DNA of 64,000 nt, from contig NZ_JARUBJ010000002.1 in assembly GCF_029626145.1 (NCBI RefSeq), positions 2,386,501 through 2,450,500 of the forward strand, in the 5' to 3' direction. The notes under the pieces are model-generated. The model made no database searches. It had not been told where the DNA came from and worked only from the letters and a program-made list of their open reading frames with translations. The stretch comes from Micromonospora sp. WMMD961. GTDB lineage: Bacteria; Actinomycetota; Actinomycetes; Mycobacteriales; Micromonosporaceae. This document shows positions 32,560-41,313 of this stretch, in pieces; position 1 is the stretch's first letter, and the number at the start of each line of letters is the position of its first letter. Both the position numbers and the translations under genes were made by a program.

Positions 32560-33839
32560 GGCAGCTCCACCCGGACCAGGGTAGGCCCGCCGGGCGGACT
32601 CGACAGCAGCAGCCGGCCGTCCACGGCGGCGACCCGGTCGGCGAGACCGGTCAGGCCCGTACCCAGGCTCGGGTCGGCGCCGCCACGGCCGTCGTCGGAC
32701 ACCTCGACCACCAGGTCACCGCCGCGCCGGCTGAGGCGTACGTCCGCGCGGGTCGCCCCGGAATGCCGGACCACGTTGCCCAGCGCCTCGGAGACCACGA
32801 AGTACGCGGTGGTCTCGACGATCTCCGGTAGCTCGGCGTCGAGGTCGGCGTGGACGGTGACCGCGACGGTGGACGCGTCGGCCAACTCCTGTGCGGCGCC
32901 GGCCAGACCGAGGTCGGTGAGGCTCTGCGGGCGGATGCCGTGCACCAGTTGCCGCAGCATCACCATCAGGCCCCGGGCCTGGTCGTGCGCCACCGCGAGG
33001 GGTCGGGCGGCGGGGGAGTCCTCGGGTACGTCCAACCGGGCCAGGCCGAGCTGGAGGGTGAGGCTGGTCAGCCGCGGCTGCGCCCCGTCGTGCAGGTCCC
33101 GCTCGATCCGGCGCCGTTCGGCCTCGTACGCGCCGACCAGGCGGGTACGGGAACGGGCGACCTCGCGCAACGCCGCCGCGTCGACCGGCCAGGCCAGCGC
33201 CCACCGGGCCGCGGTGGCCTGGACCGCGGCGATCAGACCGGCCGCGTAGCAGAGGACCGGCAGGAGCAGCACACCCACTATCGCGTACGGGACGGCTTCC
33301 CCGCTGGTCTCGATCGGCTGCCAGATCACCACCGGCTCGTTCGGGTCGCCGGCCAACCACGGGCTGGTGATCAGCCCGAGGTCGAACACCAGCAGCAACA
33401 CGAAGACCCAGTACGTGATCGGGGTGACCCCGCCCAGCCAGAACAGGTACGCCACCTCCCGCCACCCGGCGGCCGTGCGGTACCGGGCGGCCAGGCCCGG
33501 CCACGGCGACGGGGGAAGTGGGCGGCCGTCCACGAGCCGCAGTCGCCACCGCTCGACGGCGGCCACCGGGAGGCTGACGATCGGCGCGAGCGCGAGCAGG
33601 CTGAGGCTGCCGACCGCCAGGAACAGCATGAGCGGAACGCCCGGCGGCCGGTCGTGCAGCAGCAGTCCGTTGACGGCGGCGAGCAGGGGTGCGCCGATGA
33701 CGAGCAGCCCGACGGCGAGCACGCCCGCGATCGGCACCGTGCTGACCAGGTAGGCCAGCGCCCGCCAGGGCCAGGCACAGACCAGCCAGTCGCGGCGACG
33801 CAGCGCCTCGGACAGGTGCGAAGGACGTTCCGGGGTCAT
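32547..33839 (-). CDS. Sensor histidine kinase (HisKA_3 family)
   Basis: 430 residues. Four to six membrane helices in residues 25-225 (LAYLVSTVPIAGVLAVGLLV, WVFVLLLVFDLGLI and others). Then the dimerisation box with phospho-acceptor ERDLHDGAQPRLTSL and an HATPase domain: N-box EALGNVVRHS, G-box SDDGRGGA, GTGLTGLADRV. It lacks a large external sensor, like DesK or MadS kinases that sense membrane state or drugs. ATG 33839 follows TAGCGT by 7 bases, fitting leaderless expression; the response regulator overlaps its end. Confidence 0.93.
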   Translation of the reverse strand: MTPERPSHLSEALRRRDWLVCAWPWRALAYLVSTVPIAGVLAVGLLVIGAPLLAAVNGLLLHDRPPGVPLMLFLAVGSLSLLALAPIVSLPVAAVERWRLRLVDGRPLPPSPWPGLAARYRTAAGWREVAYLFWLGGVTPITYWVFVLLLVFDLGLITSPWLAGDPNEPVVIWQPIETSGEAVPYAIVGVLLLPVLCYAAGLIAAVQATAARWALAWPVDAAALREVARSRTRLVGAYEAERRRIERDLHDGAQPRLTSLTLQLGLARLDVPEDSPAARPLAVAHDQARGLMVMLRQLVHGIRPQSLTDLGLAGAAQELADASTVAVTVHADLDAELPEIVETTAYFVVSEALGNVVRHSGATRADVRLSRRGGDLVVEVSDDGRGGADPSLGTGLTGLADRVAAVDGRLLLSSPPGGPTLVRVELPCRR

Positions 33840-33970
33840 GCCACAGACGCTAATCGTGGGCGAGCGGCCACCCCAGCCGTCCAGATCCACTCTCCGAGGT
33901 ATGCCCAGCACTACCGGCGAACGGTGGTGCCGGGTGTTCGGGAGACCGCTGGCGCGAATGCCGCGTCCGG

Positions 33971-33991
33971 CCGGCGTACGCCGTACGCCGG
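33971..33991. promoter_or_regulatory. Inverted repeat CCGGCGTA-CGCCG-TACGCCGG before tetR
   Basis: Perfect 8-bp arms with a 5-base spacer, ending 7 bases before the TAGGAT -10-like box of the TetR gene at 34013. A TetR autorepression site is likely. Confidence 0.5.
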
Positions 33992-34012
33992 CGTTGTTAG
34001 GATGGCCGCACC

Positions 34013-34780
34013 ATGGCGAGTGAGCGCAAGGCGACAGCGGACCCGGCCCGAAGTCTGGCCATCCTCTGGCGCACCAGGGAACCAGCCAGCCGCAGCGCCG
34101 GGCCCGGGCTCAGCGTCGACCGGATCGTCCGGACCGCGACCGACATCGCCGACGTGGAAGGGCTCGACGCGTTGACCATGCGTCGGGTCGGCGAGGCGTT
34201 GGGCGTCGGCACCATGTCGGTCTACACCTACGTGCCAGGCAAGGCCGAGCTCGTCGCCGTGATGATCGACAGCGCGTACGGCGAGATGCCGCGCCCTGCC
34301 GTCGAGGGCGACTGGCGGGCCCGGCTGGAACGGGTCGCCCGCGACAACCTGGCGCTCTACCAGCGGCATCCGTGGATGCTGCGGGCCGAGACGACCCGAC
34401 CGGTGCTCGGCCCGCACCTGCTGGCGAAGTACGACCACGAGCTCGGCGCGGTCGCCGACATCGGGCTCACCGACGTCGAGATGGACGCGGTGCTCACCCT
34501 CGTGCTCGGCCACGTGAAGAGCGCGGCGCGGGCCGCCTCGGAGGTGGTCGACCTGGAGCGCGAGACCGGCATGACCGACGGTCAGTGGTGGCAGTCGCAC
34601 GCGCCCTGGCTGGAGACCTTCATGACGGCCGACGCCTACCCGACCGCCTCCCGGGTCGGCACCGCGGCGGGCCAACAGCACGGTGCCGCGTACGGCCCGG
34701 AGTACGCCTTCGAGTTCGGTCTGCAACGCGTCCTCGACGGGATCTCGGTGGTGGTCGCCGAGCGGGCGACCGCCGGCTAG
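34013..34780 (+). CDS. TetR family regulator with TetR_C (tetracycline repressor-like) domain
   Basis: 255 residues. N-terminal 20-40 residues precede the helix-turn-helix: IVRTATDIADVEGLDALTMR, RVGEALGVGTMSVYTYVPGK. The C-terminal domain (GLTDVEMDAVLTLVLGHVKS) matches the longer TetR class D-like ligand domain. It is divergent from the histidine kinase gene. TAGGAT lies 9 bases before ATG 34013, so a near-leaderless mRNA is possible. Its stop TAG lies within CTAG (34777-34780), shared with the stop of the convergent XRE gene. Confidence 0.92.
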   Translation: MASERKATADPARSLAILWRTREPASRSAGPGLSVDRIVRTATDIADVEGLDALTMRRVGEALGVGTMSVYTYVPGKAELVAVMIDSAYGEMPRPAVEGDWRARLERVARDNLALYQRHPWMLRAETTRPVLGPHLLAKYDHELGAVADIGLTDVEMDAVLTLVLGHVKSAARAASEVVDLERETGMTDGQWWQSHAPWLETFMTADAYPTASRVGTAAGQQHGAAYGPEYAFEFGLQRVLDGISVVVAERATAG

Positions 34781-35598
34781 CGCGGCACCGCGGTCGGGGC
34801 CAGCCGGGCCAGGGTGCGCGCCGACGGGCTGCCCGGCTCGGCGTGGTAGACGACCAGCGACTGGGTGGTGCCGCTGATCGTGAACTTCTCGTAGCGCAGC
34901 TCCAACTCACCCACCTGTGGATGCTGGAACACCCGCAGTCCACCGCCCGCCCGGGCGCCGACGTCGTGCCGTGCCCACAACCGTCGAAACCGTTCGCTGC
35001 CGGCGGTCAGCTCGTCGACCAGCTCGGTGAGGCGTGGGTCGTCCATCTCGGGGCCGACCTGCGCACGCAGTCCGGCCACCGCGTTCGCCGCGACGGCCGT
35101 CAGGGCGGGGTAGAGCGCCGGCACGCTCGGGTCCAGGAAGACCGCGCGTAGCAGGTTCACCCCGCTCGTGAAGATGGGTGCCAACGCGGTCGCCAGCGGG
35201 TTGGCGAAGAGCACATCCAGATGCCGGCCGTGCACGAACGCCGGTGTCTCGGTCCACGACCCGACCAGTTGCCGGACTCCCGCCGGCACCCGCTCCGGCC
35301 GTCGCGCCGGACGGCGGGCCGGGGCCGGACCGCCCAGGCGGTGCAGATGGGCCGTGGCCTCCGCGTCCAGCAGCAGCGCCCGGGCCAGCGCGTCGAGCAC
35401 CTGCGCCGACGGGTGCCGGTCCCGGCCCTGCTCCAACCGCAGGTAGTAGTCGGCGCTGATGCCGGCGAGCAGAGCCGCCTCCTCACGCCGCAGGCCGGGC
35501 ACCCGCCGACGGCCGTGCGCGGGCAGCCCGACGTCGCCCGGCCCGATCAGCTCGCGCCGGGCACGCAGGTACTCGCCGAGCGGGCCGGCCGTGCTCAT
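34777..35598 (-). CDS. XRE-type regulator with MmyB-like ligand-binding domain
   Basis: 273 residues. N-terminal helix-turn-helix of the Xre class (RRVPGLRREEAALLAGISAD, YYLRLEQGRDRHPSAQVLDA) is followed by a PAS-like domain with the family pattern PAFVHGRHLDVLFANPLA and RFRRLWARHDV. MmyB-type proteins are common actinobacterial repressors that may bind fatty acids and often sit beside oxidoreductase or efflux genes. ATG 35598 follows TACCAT by 6 bases (leaderless pattern). It is divergent from ltrA, with a 9-bp inverted repeat (35611-35619/35632-35640) between. Confidence 0.92.
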   Translation of the reverse strand: MSTAGPLGEYLRARRELIGPGDVGLPAHGRRRVPGLRREEAALLAGISADYYLRLEQGRDRHPSAQVLDALARALLLDAEATAHLHRLGGPAPARRPARRPERVPAGVRQLVGSWTETPAFVHGRHLDVLFANPLATALAPIFTSGVNLLRAVFLDPSVPALYPALTAVAANAVAGLRAQVGPEMDDPRLTELVDELTAGSERFRRLWARHDVGARAGGGLRVFQHPQVGELELRYEKFTISGTTQSLVVYHAEPGSPSARTLARLAPTAVPR

Positions 35599-35693
35599 CA
35601 ACCCATGGTAGGGGCGGGCCTCGGGGAACGCGCCCGCCCCCGGCTGCCAGGTGGTACGACTGGGGCGGCAGTTGACGTCAGGGAAGGCAGGCG

Positions 35694-36884
35694 ATGACGA
35701 ACGGGTTTGCCGGTCGGCTGCTCCAGCGACGCGAGAACCCCCGCCGGACGTCGTTCCTGGAACTCTTCTTCGACCTGGCGTCCATCTTCGCGCTGACCCG
35801 GCTGTCCCGGGCGTTGCTCGACGACGTCACCGTGGCTGGTGGCATCCAGACGCTGATCATGCTGGCGGCGCTCTGGTGGGTGTGGTTCGTGACGGCGTGG
35901 TCGGCGGACTGGTTCGACCCGCGTGCCCCGCTGATCGTCGTACTCCTGCTCTGGGTGATGTTCGGCGGCCTGCTGATGGCCTCCGCCGTGCCCACCGCGT
36001 TCGACTCGCACGCACTGGTGTTCGCCGTCGCCTACGTCGCCATCCACCTGGGCCGGGGCGCGCTGTTGCTCCCGGCGCTGCGGGGGCATCCGCTGCAGGT
36101 ACGGAGCGCGCGGGTGGCGATCTGGTTCGCGATCTCCGGCGTGCTCTGGATCGTCGGGGCGGTCGTCGCCCCGGCCCGGGAGATCCTCTGGGCGCTCGCC
36201 CTGTTGCTGGAGTACGCCCTCGCACGACTGCGTTGGCCCTTGCCGTGGCTCGGGCGCAGCACCTGGCCCGACCTCCAGGTGAACGGGGAGCATCTCTCCG
36301 AGCGCTACCAACAGATCTTCATCATCGCGTTGGGTGAGCTGATCCTGATCGCCGGCGTGACGTACAGCGATTCTGGTCTGGACCGGGAGAGCACCCTGGC
36401 GTTCGCCCTGGCGTTCGTGACCGCGGTGGCTCTCGCCCGTCTCTACCTGGTGCCCGCCGGCACGCGGCTCGGGGCCGCCATCGTGGCGGCCGGGCCGCCC
36501 GGCAGCAAGCTGGCGCTGACGGCCGGCTACCTGCACCTGGTCATGATCGGAGGGGTCCTCGCCACCTCGGTCGCGATGGAGATGACGATCGACGATCCCG
36601 GCATCCGCGACCAGGGACAACTGGCCGTGGGCGTGATCGGTCCCGCGCTGTTCCTGACCGCCCGGATCCTGCTCGCGGCCGCGGTCGACAGCGGCCTGCC
36701 CTGGGCGCGCCTGATCGGCGTGCCGGCCCTCATCGTGGCCGGGCTGGCGACCTGGAACCTCCCGCAGCTGGTCAGCAGCGCGGTCGTCGCCGGGGTGTTG
36801 CTGCTGATCGTCCTGGTCGACGCGATGCCCATACCGTGGCGGGTTGCCGAACGGGCCGACGCGGCCAGCCGGCAGCAGGGGTAG
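35694..36884 (+). CDS. Low temperature requirement protein A (LtrA) family membrane protein
   Basis: 396 residues with about eleven membrane helices. The family start is clear: ENPRRTSFLELFFDLASIFA followed by WWVWFVTAWSADWFDPR. A second conserved segment is HLSERYQQIFIIALGE. LtrA was found in Listeria as needed for growth in the cold; its activity remains unknown. GGGAAGG is 8 bases upstream of ATG 35694. The next gene starts 9 bases after its stop, so the two are probably cotranscribed. Confidence 0.92.
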   Translation: MTNGFAGRLLQRRENPRRTSFLELFFDLASIFALTRLSRALLDDVTVAGGIQTLIMLAALWWVWFVTAWSADWFDPRAPLIVVLLLWVMFGGLLMASAVPTAFDSHALVFAVAYVAIHLGRGALLLPALRGHPLQVRSARVAIWFAISGVLWIVGAVVAPAREILWALALLLEYALARLRWPLPWLGRSTWPDLQVNGEHLSERYQQIFIIALGELILIAGVTYSDSGLDRESTLAFALAFVTAVALARLYLVPAGTRLGAAIVAAGPPGSKLALTAGYLHLVMIGGVLATSVAMEMTIDDPGIRDQGQLAVGVIGPALFLTARILLAAAVDSGLPWARLIGVPALIVAGLATWNLPQLVSSAVVAGVLLLIVLVDAMPIPWRVAERADAASRQQG

Positions 36885-36892
36885 CCGCCCCG

Positions 36893-39061
36893 ATGTCGGA
36901 AGGAGCAGGACAGCACGGTGACGCACCGCGCGAGCACGACGTGGTGGAGTTGCGGGTGCACGGCGTCTCCGGGGCAGAGCCGAGAGTCATTCTGGACCAG
37001 GCACCGGTCCGGCAGGTCGCCGGCGACGACAGCGGGGGCTTCCACCGCGCCGAACGGTCCGACGGCGGCGGCCCGGACGGGGTGACGCTTGAGGCGTACC
37101 GCTGGGGTGACCTCCCCTCGGGCACCGTGGCCCGGACCGTCTCCCTGGTCTTCCTGCTGCCGTTCATGCTCAGCAACCTGGCGGTGTGGATGCGGCCCAC
37201 GGCCCGCCACAGCGCCGCCGGGGTCACCGTGCTGTGCCGGCTCCTCGCGCTCGATCTCACCGTGCTGTACGTGGTGTCCGTCGCCGGGGTCGCTCTCGAC
37301 CTGCTCGCCTGGCGGTGCCTCGGTCCGACCCGCTGCAGAGGCCCGTTCGACACGGTGTTCGGTCTCGACGGGCGACAGGTCGGGCTGCGGCTGGCCGTTC
37401 TGGCGCTCCTGCCGATCGCCGCCGTGGCGTTGCTCCGGCTGCTCGGCAGCCGTCGGCCCCGCCCGGCCGGCAAGCCCCTGTGGGTCGTCGAGCCACTGGT
37501 GGGGCGGCTGCGGGCGATCCACGTGGCCGCCGCGCTCGCCGTGCTCAGCCTGATACTGCTGGCGGCCCGTACGGCGGGCGGCGCGACGGCCATCACGACG
37601 GTGCTGCTGACGCTCAGCGTCGCGGTGCTGCTGGCCTGCGTCGGACTGGTCGTCGTCCCGGGCCTGCTGGACCGGGCGGCAACCATGTGGATGGTCACCC
37701 GCACCGCCAGCACCGTGCGCGCGGTGGCCGTCGGCCTGGTCGTGGCCACCCTGGCCACCGTCGCCCTGGACGAACGGGCCTGGCCCTCGTCGGTGGAACT
37801 GCCCGGCTACGACGGCATCGCGACCTGGGCGCTGCTCGGGGAGATGGCGCTGCTGGTGGCGCTGAGCGCGCTGGTGCTGTGGCATCACGGTCGCGGGGAA
37901 CGCCGTAACGCGCTACCCCGAGGGCTGGGCGCCGCGGTGGTCGCGGCCTTCGCGGTCGGCCTGGGCGGAGCGTTCTCCGCCAACCTCGTCTACCAGAGCG
38001 GCAACGTGCTGGGCGGCTACCGCGGCGACGGCGGTCCGCCGCTGCCGTACCAGTGGACGATCTTGGCGTTCTTCCTGCACGTCATCGTCGGCGTGGTGGT
38101 GTGCGTCGCGTTGACCCTGCTGACCCGGCGACGGCGTCGGCGGGCGGCGGAGGCGATCACGGCCCGCGACTTCCCCACGGTGCCGCCGCGGGGTGTGGGG
38201 CGGCTGCGGCAGGTGACGGAGGCGGTCGCCCGGGCGAGGTTCGCCGACTGGGTGGGACTACTCGCCGTGGCGTGGGCCGCGCTCACCGTGATCGGCCTGG
38301 CCGCGGGTCTGTCGAGGCTGTTCGACCTGGCGCCGGACGAACTGGCGACGCGGATTCTCGGGCTTCCGGCCGGTGTGGTCGGCATGGGGCTCGCCCTGGG
38401 TAGCTACCTCGTGGTGGCCCTGGTGGTGGCCCTGCTCCTGGGTGGGGTGTTCGCCTACCGCACGACGTGGTTTCGCCGGCACGTCGGCATCCTGTGGGAC
38501 CTGGGGACCTTCTGGCCCCGGGCGGCGCACCCGTTCGCGCCGCCGAGCTACGCCGACCGGGCGGTACCGGAGTTGGCGGACCGGATCACCCAGTTGACCG
38601 AGCGGCACGACGGGGTGCTGCTCTGTGGGCACAGCCACGGGTCGGCCCTGCTCGCCCTCGCGGTGCTGCGGCTGCCTCCGCGCGTCCGTGACCGGGTCGC
38701 GCTGCTCACCTACGGATCGCCGCTGGACCGCCTGTACGCCCGGCTCTTTCCCGCCTACCTCAACGAGGAGGTGCTACGGCAGGTCGGCAAGCGGGTCGAG
38801 TGGCGATGGCTCAACCTGTGGCGCGACACCGACCCCGTCGGCGGCTGGATCTTCGCCCCGCACCGGCCCGGTGATCCACTCCCGGACCCGACCGATCCGG
38901 CCGGCCGCGTCGACCGGCGGCTGCGGGACCCGACGGATCTGCTGCCAGCGCCGGGGGAGCGCCGTCCGCCGCCGATCCTGGGGCACCATCCGGGCGAGTC
39001 CGACCCGGAGTTCCGGGCGGCGGTGAGCGAGCTCGTGGGCCGCCTCCGTCGTTCTGGCTGA
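36893..39061 (+). CDS. Large membrane protein with C-terminal lipase-like alpha/beta hydrolase segment
   Basis: 722 residues. A soluble N-terminus has VVELRVHGVSGAEPRVILD and YRWGDLPSGTVART, conserved in an uncharacterised actinobacterial family. Eight to ten membrane helices span residues about 85-530. The C-terminal soluble part contains GVLLCGHSHGSALLALAVL, a nucleophile elbow G-H-S-H-G like lipases, followed by TYGSPLDRLYARLFPAYL and an acidic DPVGGWIF segment. An esterase acting at the inner membrane face is possible; no substrate is known. ATG 36893 follows ltrA by 9 bases. Confidence 0.75.
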   Translation: MSEGAGQHGDAPREHDVVELRVHGVSGAEPRVILDQAPVRQVAGDDSGGFHRAERSDGGGPDGVTLEAYRWGDLPSGTVARTVSLVFLLPFMLSNLAVWMRPTARHSAAGVTVLCRLLALDLTVLYVVSVAGVALDLLAWRCLGPTRCRGPFDTVFGLDGRQVGLRLAVLALLPIAAVALLRLLGSRRPRPAGKPLWVVEPLVGRLRAIHVAAALAVLSLILLAARTAGGATAITTVLLTLSVAVLLACVGLVVVPGLLDRAATMWMVTRTASTVRAVAVGLVVATLATVALDERAWPSSVELPGYDGIATWALLGEMALLVALSALVLWHHGRGERRNALPRGLGAAVVAAFAVGLGGAFSANLVYQSGNVLGGYRGDGGPPLPYQWTILAFFLHVIVGVVVCVALTLLTRRRRRRAAEAITARDFPTVPPRGVGRLRQVTEAVARARFADWVGLLAVAWAALTVIGLAAGLSRLFDLAPDELATRILGLPAGVVGMGLALGSYLVVALVVALLLGGVFAYRTTWFRRHVGILWDLGTFWPRAAHPFAPPSYADRAVPELADRITQLTERHDGVLLCGHSHGSALLALAVLRLPPRVRDRVALLTYGSPLDRLYARLFPAYLNEEVLRQVGKRVEWRWLNLWRDTDPVGGWIFAPHRPGDPLPDPTDPAGRVDRRLRDPTDLLPAPGERRPPPILGHHPGESDPEFRAAVSELVGRLRRSG

Positions 39062-39103
39062 GGCTTCCTGACCAGAGGCCACAGCGCGTGGACTCGATGC
39101 GGC

Positions 39104-39499
39104 TCAGGGATTTTCGGGTGAGCGGTCGGTCTCCGCCACCGTCGCGCGCACCTTCCGCAGGGTGGCGTCCGGGGCGCGGATCGCGGCCCGCCAGCGGTCC
39201 AGCGTCCGGGTGAGCACCCGCACGACGAACTGCAACTGGTTGACCTGCTCGCGGAGCACGCCCAGCTCGGATCGGGCGCTCAACGCCTCGCCCTCCAACT
39301 GGGTGATCCGGGTCTGCAACGGCTGTACCAGGGTGAGGGCGGCCTCGGTGAGGGTGTCGGCGGCGTCGGCCTTGAACTTGCCGCGCTGCACCACCACGGT
39401 GGCGATCGCGGCGAGGCCGGTGCTTCCGCCGAGGATGCCGAGCACGCTGAGCGCCATCTGCACCCAGTGGGGTGCGGCTGGCGCCGGGGAGGCAATCAC
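39104..39499 (-). CDS. Short membrane plus coiled-coil protein, phage-holin-region-like
   Basis: 131 residues. One membrane helix at residues about 12-33 (MALSVLGILGGSTGLAAIAT) followed by a long coiled coil (LTLVQPLQTRITQLEGEALS, then ARSELGVLREQVNQL) and a basic end. This layout is common among small proteins encoded next to holin/lysin genes of actinobacteriophages and in integrated remnants. GTG 39499 overlaps the upstream stop as GTGA. No tail or lysis genes are nearby, so a domesticated or relic role is inferred, not shown. Confidence 0.6.
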   Translation of the reverse strand: MIASPAPAAPHWVQMALSVLGILGGSTGLAAIATVVVQRGKFKADAADTLTEAALTLVQPLQTRITQLEGEALSARSELGVLREQVNQLQFVVRVLTRTLDRWRAAIRAPDATLRKVRATVAETDRSPENP

Positions 39500-39945
39500 G
39501 TGACACCTGCCTGCAGGGATTCGCAACTTACGACTTCGCAGGCCCGGGCCAGGCGGCGCAGGTCGATGGCGATCTGCGTGGCCCGCCAGAGCGATCCGAC
39601 CATCACCGCCATGACGAACGACGTCGCGACGAGGGATTGGCGACCCGACATGGCCACCAGGGCCACCGCGTACATGCCGGTGATCGTGCCGAGCACCAGC
39701 ACCGACGCGAGTTCGAGGCCGAGCCCGGTGGAGAGCCGGCCGGGCCACAGGATGCCCAACATCCCGCCCACACCCACCGCGATCAGCCCGAGCTCCCAGG
39801 CCATCTGGATGGGCCCGGGCATGGCCGTCTGCACGGAGATCGGCCGAACGTCGAGGGTCATCATCAGAACGCCACAGACGGGCGCCGCGGCGAGGGCAGC
39901 GATCTCGTACGGTTCGTGTCGGGATCGGATACGGGAGATTCCCAC
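39496..39945 (-). CDS. Small four-helix membrane protein
   Basis: 149 residues. Helices at IAALAAAPVCGVLMMTL, GLIAVGVGGMLGILW, ASVLVLGTITGMYAVALVAM and ATSFVMAVMVGSLW. It ends in a soluble tail (RATQIAIDLRRLARACEV). No family recognised; paired by a 4-base overlap with the coiled-coil membrane gene, suggesting they work together, perhaps derived from a phage. AAGGAG lies 5 bases before GTG 39945. Confidence 0.6.
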   Translation of the reverse strand: MGISRIRSRHEPYEIAALAAAPVCGVLMMTLDVRPISVQTAMPGPIQMAWELGLIAVGVGGMLGILWPGRLSTGLGLELASVLVLGTITGMYAVALVAMSGRQSLVATSFVMAVMVGSLWRATQIAIDLRRLARACEVVSCESLQAGVT

Positions 39946-40112
39946 GGCAACTCCTTGGTCGGGGACCGGCCTCTCGCGACGGCAACGGGCCCGTGCCGTC
40001 CGATCGCGACTGTGGAGCGGCATGCGGCGCTGGTGCGTTGCGGCTGGTCTGTCGTGAGGCGAGGAGGGAGCGACTCGACGTCGTTGGCTGCCGGTATCTG
40101 CCTGTTTAGCAC

Positions 40113-40128
40113 CGATGACCAGTCATCG
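40113..40128. promoter_or_regulatory. Inverted repeat CGATGA-CCAG-TCATCG
   Basis: Six-base perfect arms with a 4-base spacer, about 170 bases before the small membrane gene at 39945. A possible operator for that pair. The rest of 39946-40207 shows no gene. Confidence 0.3.
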
Positions 40129-40207
40129 TCCACCATGGGTCAAGTCGCATTACCGCAGGTCAACCCCGCTCAGGCCCGGTTTCTGCGGATCGGGCCCGAG
40201 GGAGTGC

Positions 40208-40289
40208 GGCGACCCGGCCGCAGCACCAGCTCGGTAACCATGAGTGTCGTAAATTTTACCGAGGGTGATTGTGTTGCGGCCGGGTCGCC
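40208..40289. repeat. Large nested inverted repeat (82 bp)
   Basis: The outer arms GGCGACCCGGCCGCA (40208-40222) and 40275-40289 are perfect 15-mers and extend to 19 with one mismatch. Inside, CTCGGTAA (40230-40237) and TTACCGAG (40256-40263) form a second stem, and GTAAA-T-TTTAC (40249-40259) a third, alternative one. The centre is AT-rich. It starts 6 bases after the end of the minus-strand hydrolase gene (stop 40296), so it may be its terminator, but it is much larger and more elaborate than the other terminators here. Confidence 0.7.
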
Positions 40290-40295
40290 GATCGG

Positions 40296-41174
40296 TCAGC
40301 GGTCGAGCAGCGTCCGCAGCGCCTGGACCACCTCGGCCGGTGCCTCCTCCGCCATGAAGTGCCCGCAGGTGACCGTCCGGTGCTCCAGGTCGGGCGCCCA
40401 GGCCCGCCACACCCCGGCTGCGTCGTAGCCCAGCGCGGCACCCCAGTCCTGTTGGAGCACGGTCACCGGCATGCGCAGCTTGTTGCCGGCCTCGCGGTCA
40501 GCGGTGTCGTGGGCCACGTCGATGCCGGCCGACGCGCGATAGTCGGCGACGATCGAGGTGACCGCGTTACGGGACGCCCGCAGGTACGCCGCCCGCACGT
40601 CCGCCGGCAGGGACTCCGGATCGCGGGTCCAGGCGTCGAGGAAGTGGCCGAAGAAGGCGTCGGGGCTGCCACCGATCAACTCCTCGGGCAGTCCGGGTGG
40701 CTGCGCCATGAGGTACAGGTGGAACGCCACCGCCGCGGAGGCACCGTGCAGCACCTCCCACATGTCCAGGGTCGGCACCACGTCCAGCAACGCGAGCCGG
40801 CTGATCGCCGCCGGGTGGTCCAGGCCGGCGCGGAAAGCGACAAGCGCACCCCGGTCGTGGCCGGCCAGCGCGAACCGTTCGTGACCGAGCGCGCCGGCCA
40901 GTTTCACGACGTCGGCAGCCATGGTGCGCTTGGCGTACCCGGTGCCGTCGGTGTCGACGGGCTTGTCGCTGTCACCGTAGCCGCGCAGGTCGGGGCAGAT
41001 GACCGTGTGGTCGGCGGCCAGGTCGGCCGCGACGTGCCGCCACATGAGGTGGGTCTGCGGGAAACCGTGCAGCAACACGACCGCTGGTCCGGACCCACCC
41101 ACGGCGGCGTTGAGCGTCACACCGTCGGCGACGCTCACGCGCCGGTAGTCGAATCCGTTGATCTTGGGGTCCAC
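40296..41174 (-). CDS. Alpha/beta hydrolase, fluoroacetate dehalogenase-like
   Basis: 292 residues. The oxyanion segment is VVLLHGFPQTHLMWRH; the nucleophile is Asp107 in LAGHDRGAL, an Asp elbow as in haloacetate dehalogenases and epoxide hydrolases; DLRGYGDSDKP precedes it. A His in TVTCGHFMAEEAP completes the triad. The cap region contains FHLYLMAQPPGLPEELI. Dehalogenation or epoxide opening cannot be told apart by eye. GTG 41174 has AGAGAGG 7 bases upstream. A large inverted repeat follows its stop. Confidence 0.88.
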   Translation of the reverse strand: MDPKINGFDYRRVSVADGVTLNAAVGGSGPAVVLLHGFPQTHLMWRHVAADLAADHTVICPDLRGYGDSDKPVDTDGTGYAKRTMAADVVKLAGALGHERFALAGHDRGALVAFRAGLDHPAAISRLALLDVVPTLDMWEVLHGASAAVAFHLYLMAQPPGLPEELIGGSPDAFFGHFLDAWTRDPESLPADVRAAYLRASRNAVTSIVADYRASAGIDVAHDTADREAGNKLRMPVTVLQQDWGAALGYDAAGVWRAWAPDLEHRTVTCGHFMAEEAPAEVVQALRTLLDR

Positions 41175-41313
41175 GGGAGAACCTCTCTGCTGAGAAGTGC
41201 CGGCTGGGGCGGTGACCCCACGCCGTCGTACGTCGTCGAGCCTGCCCCGCGCTGATCAGCGGGCGGTCAGCGTCGGATCAGTGCGGGCCCGCCGCCGCGC
41301 CTAGATTGGTGCC

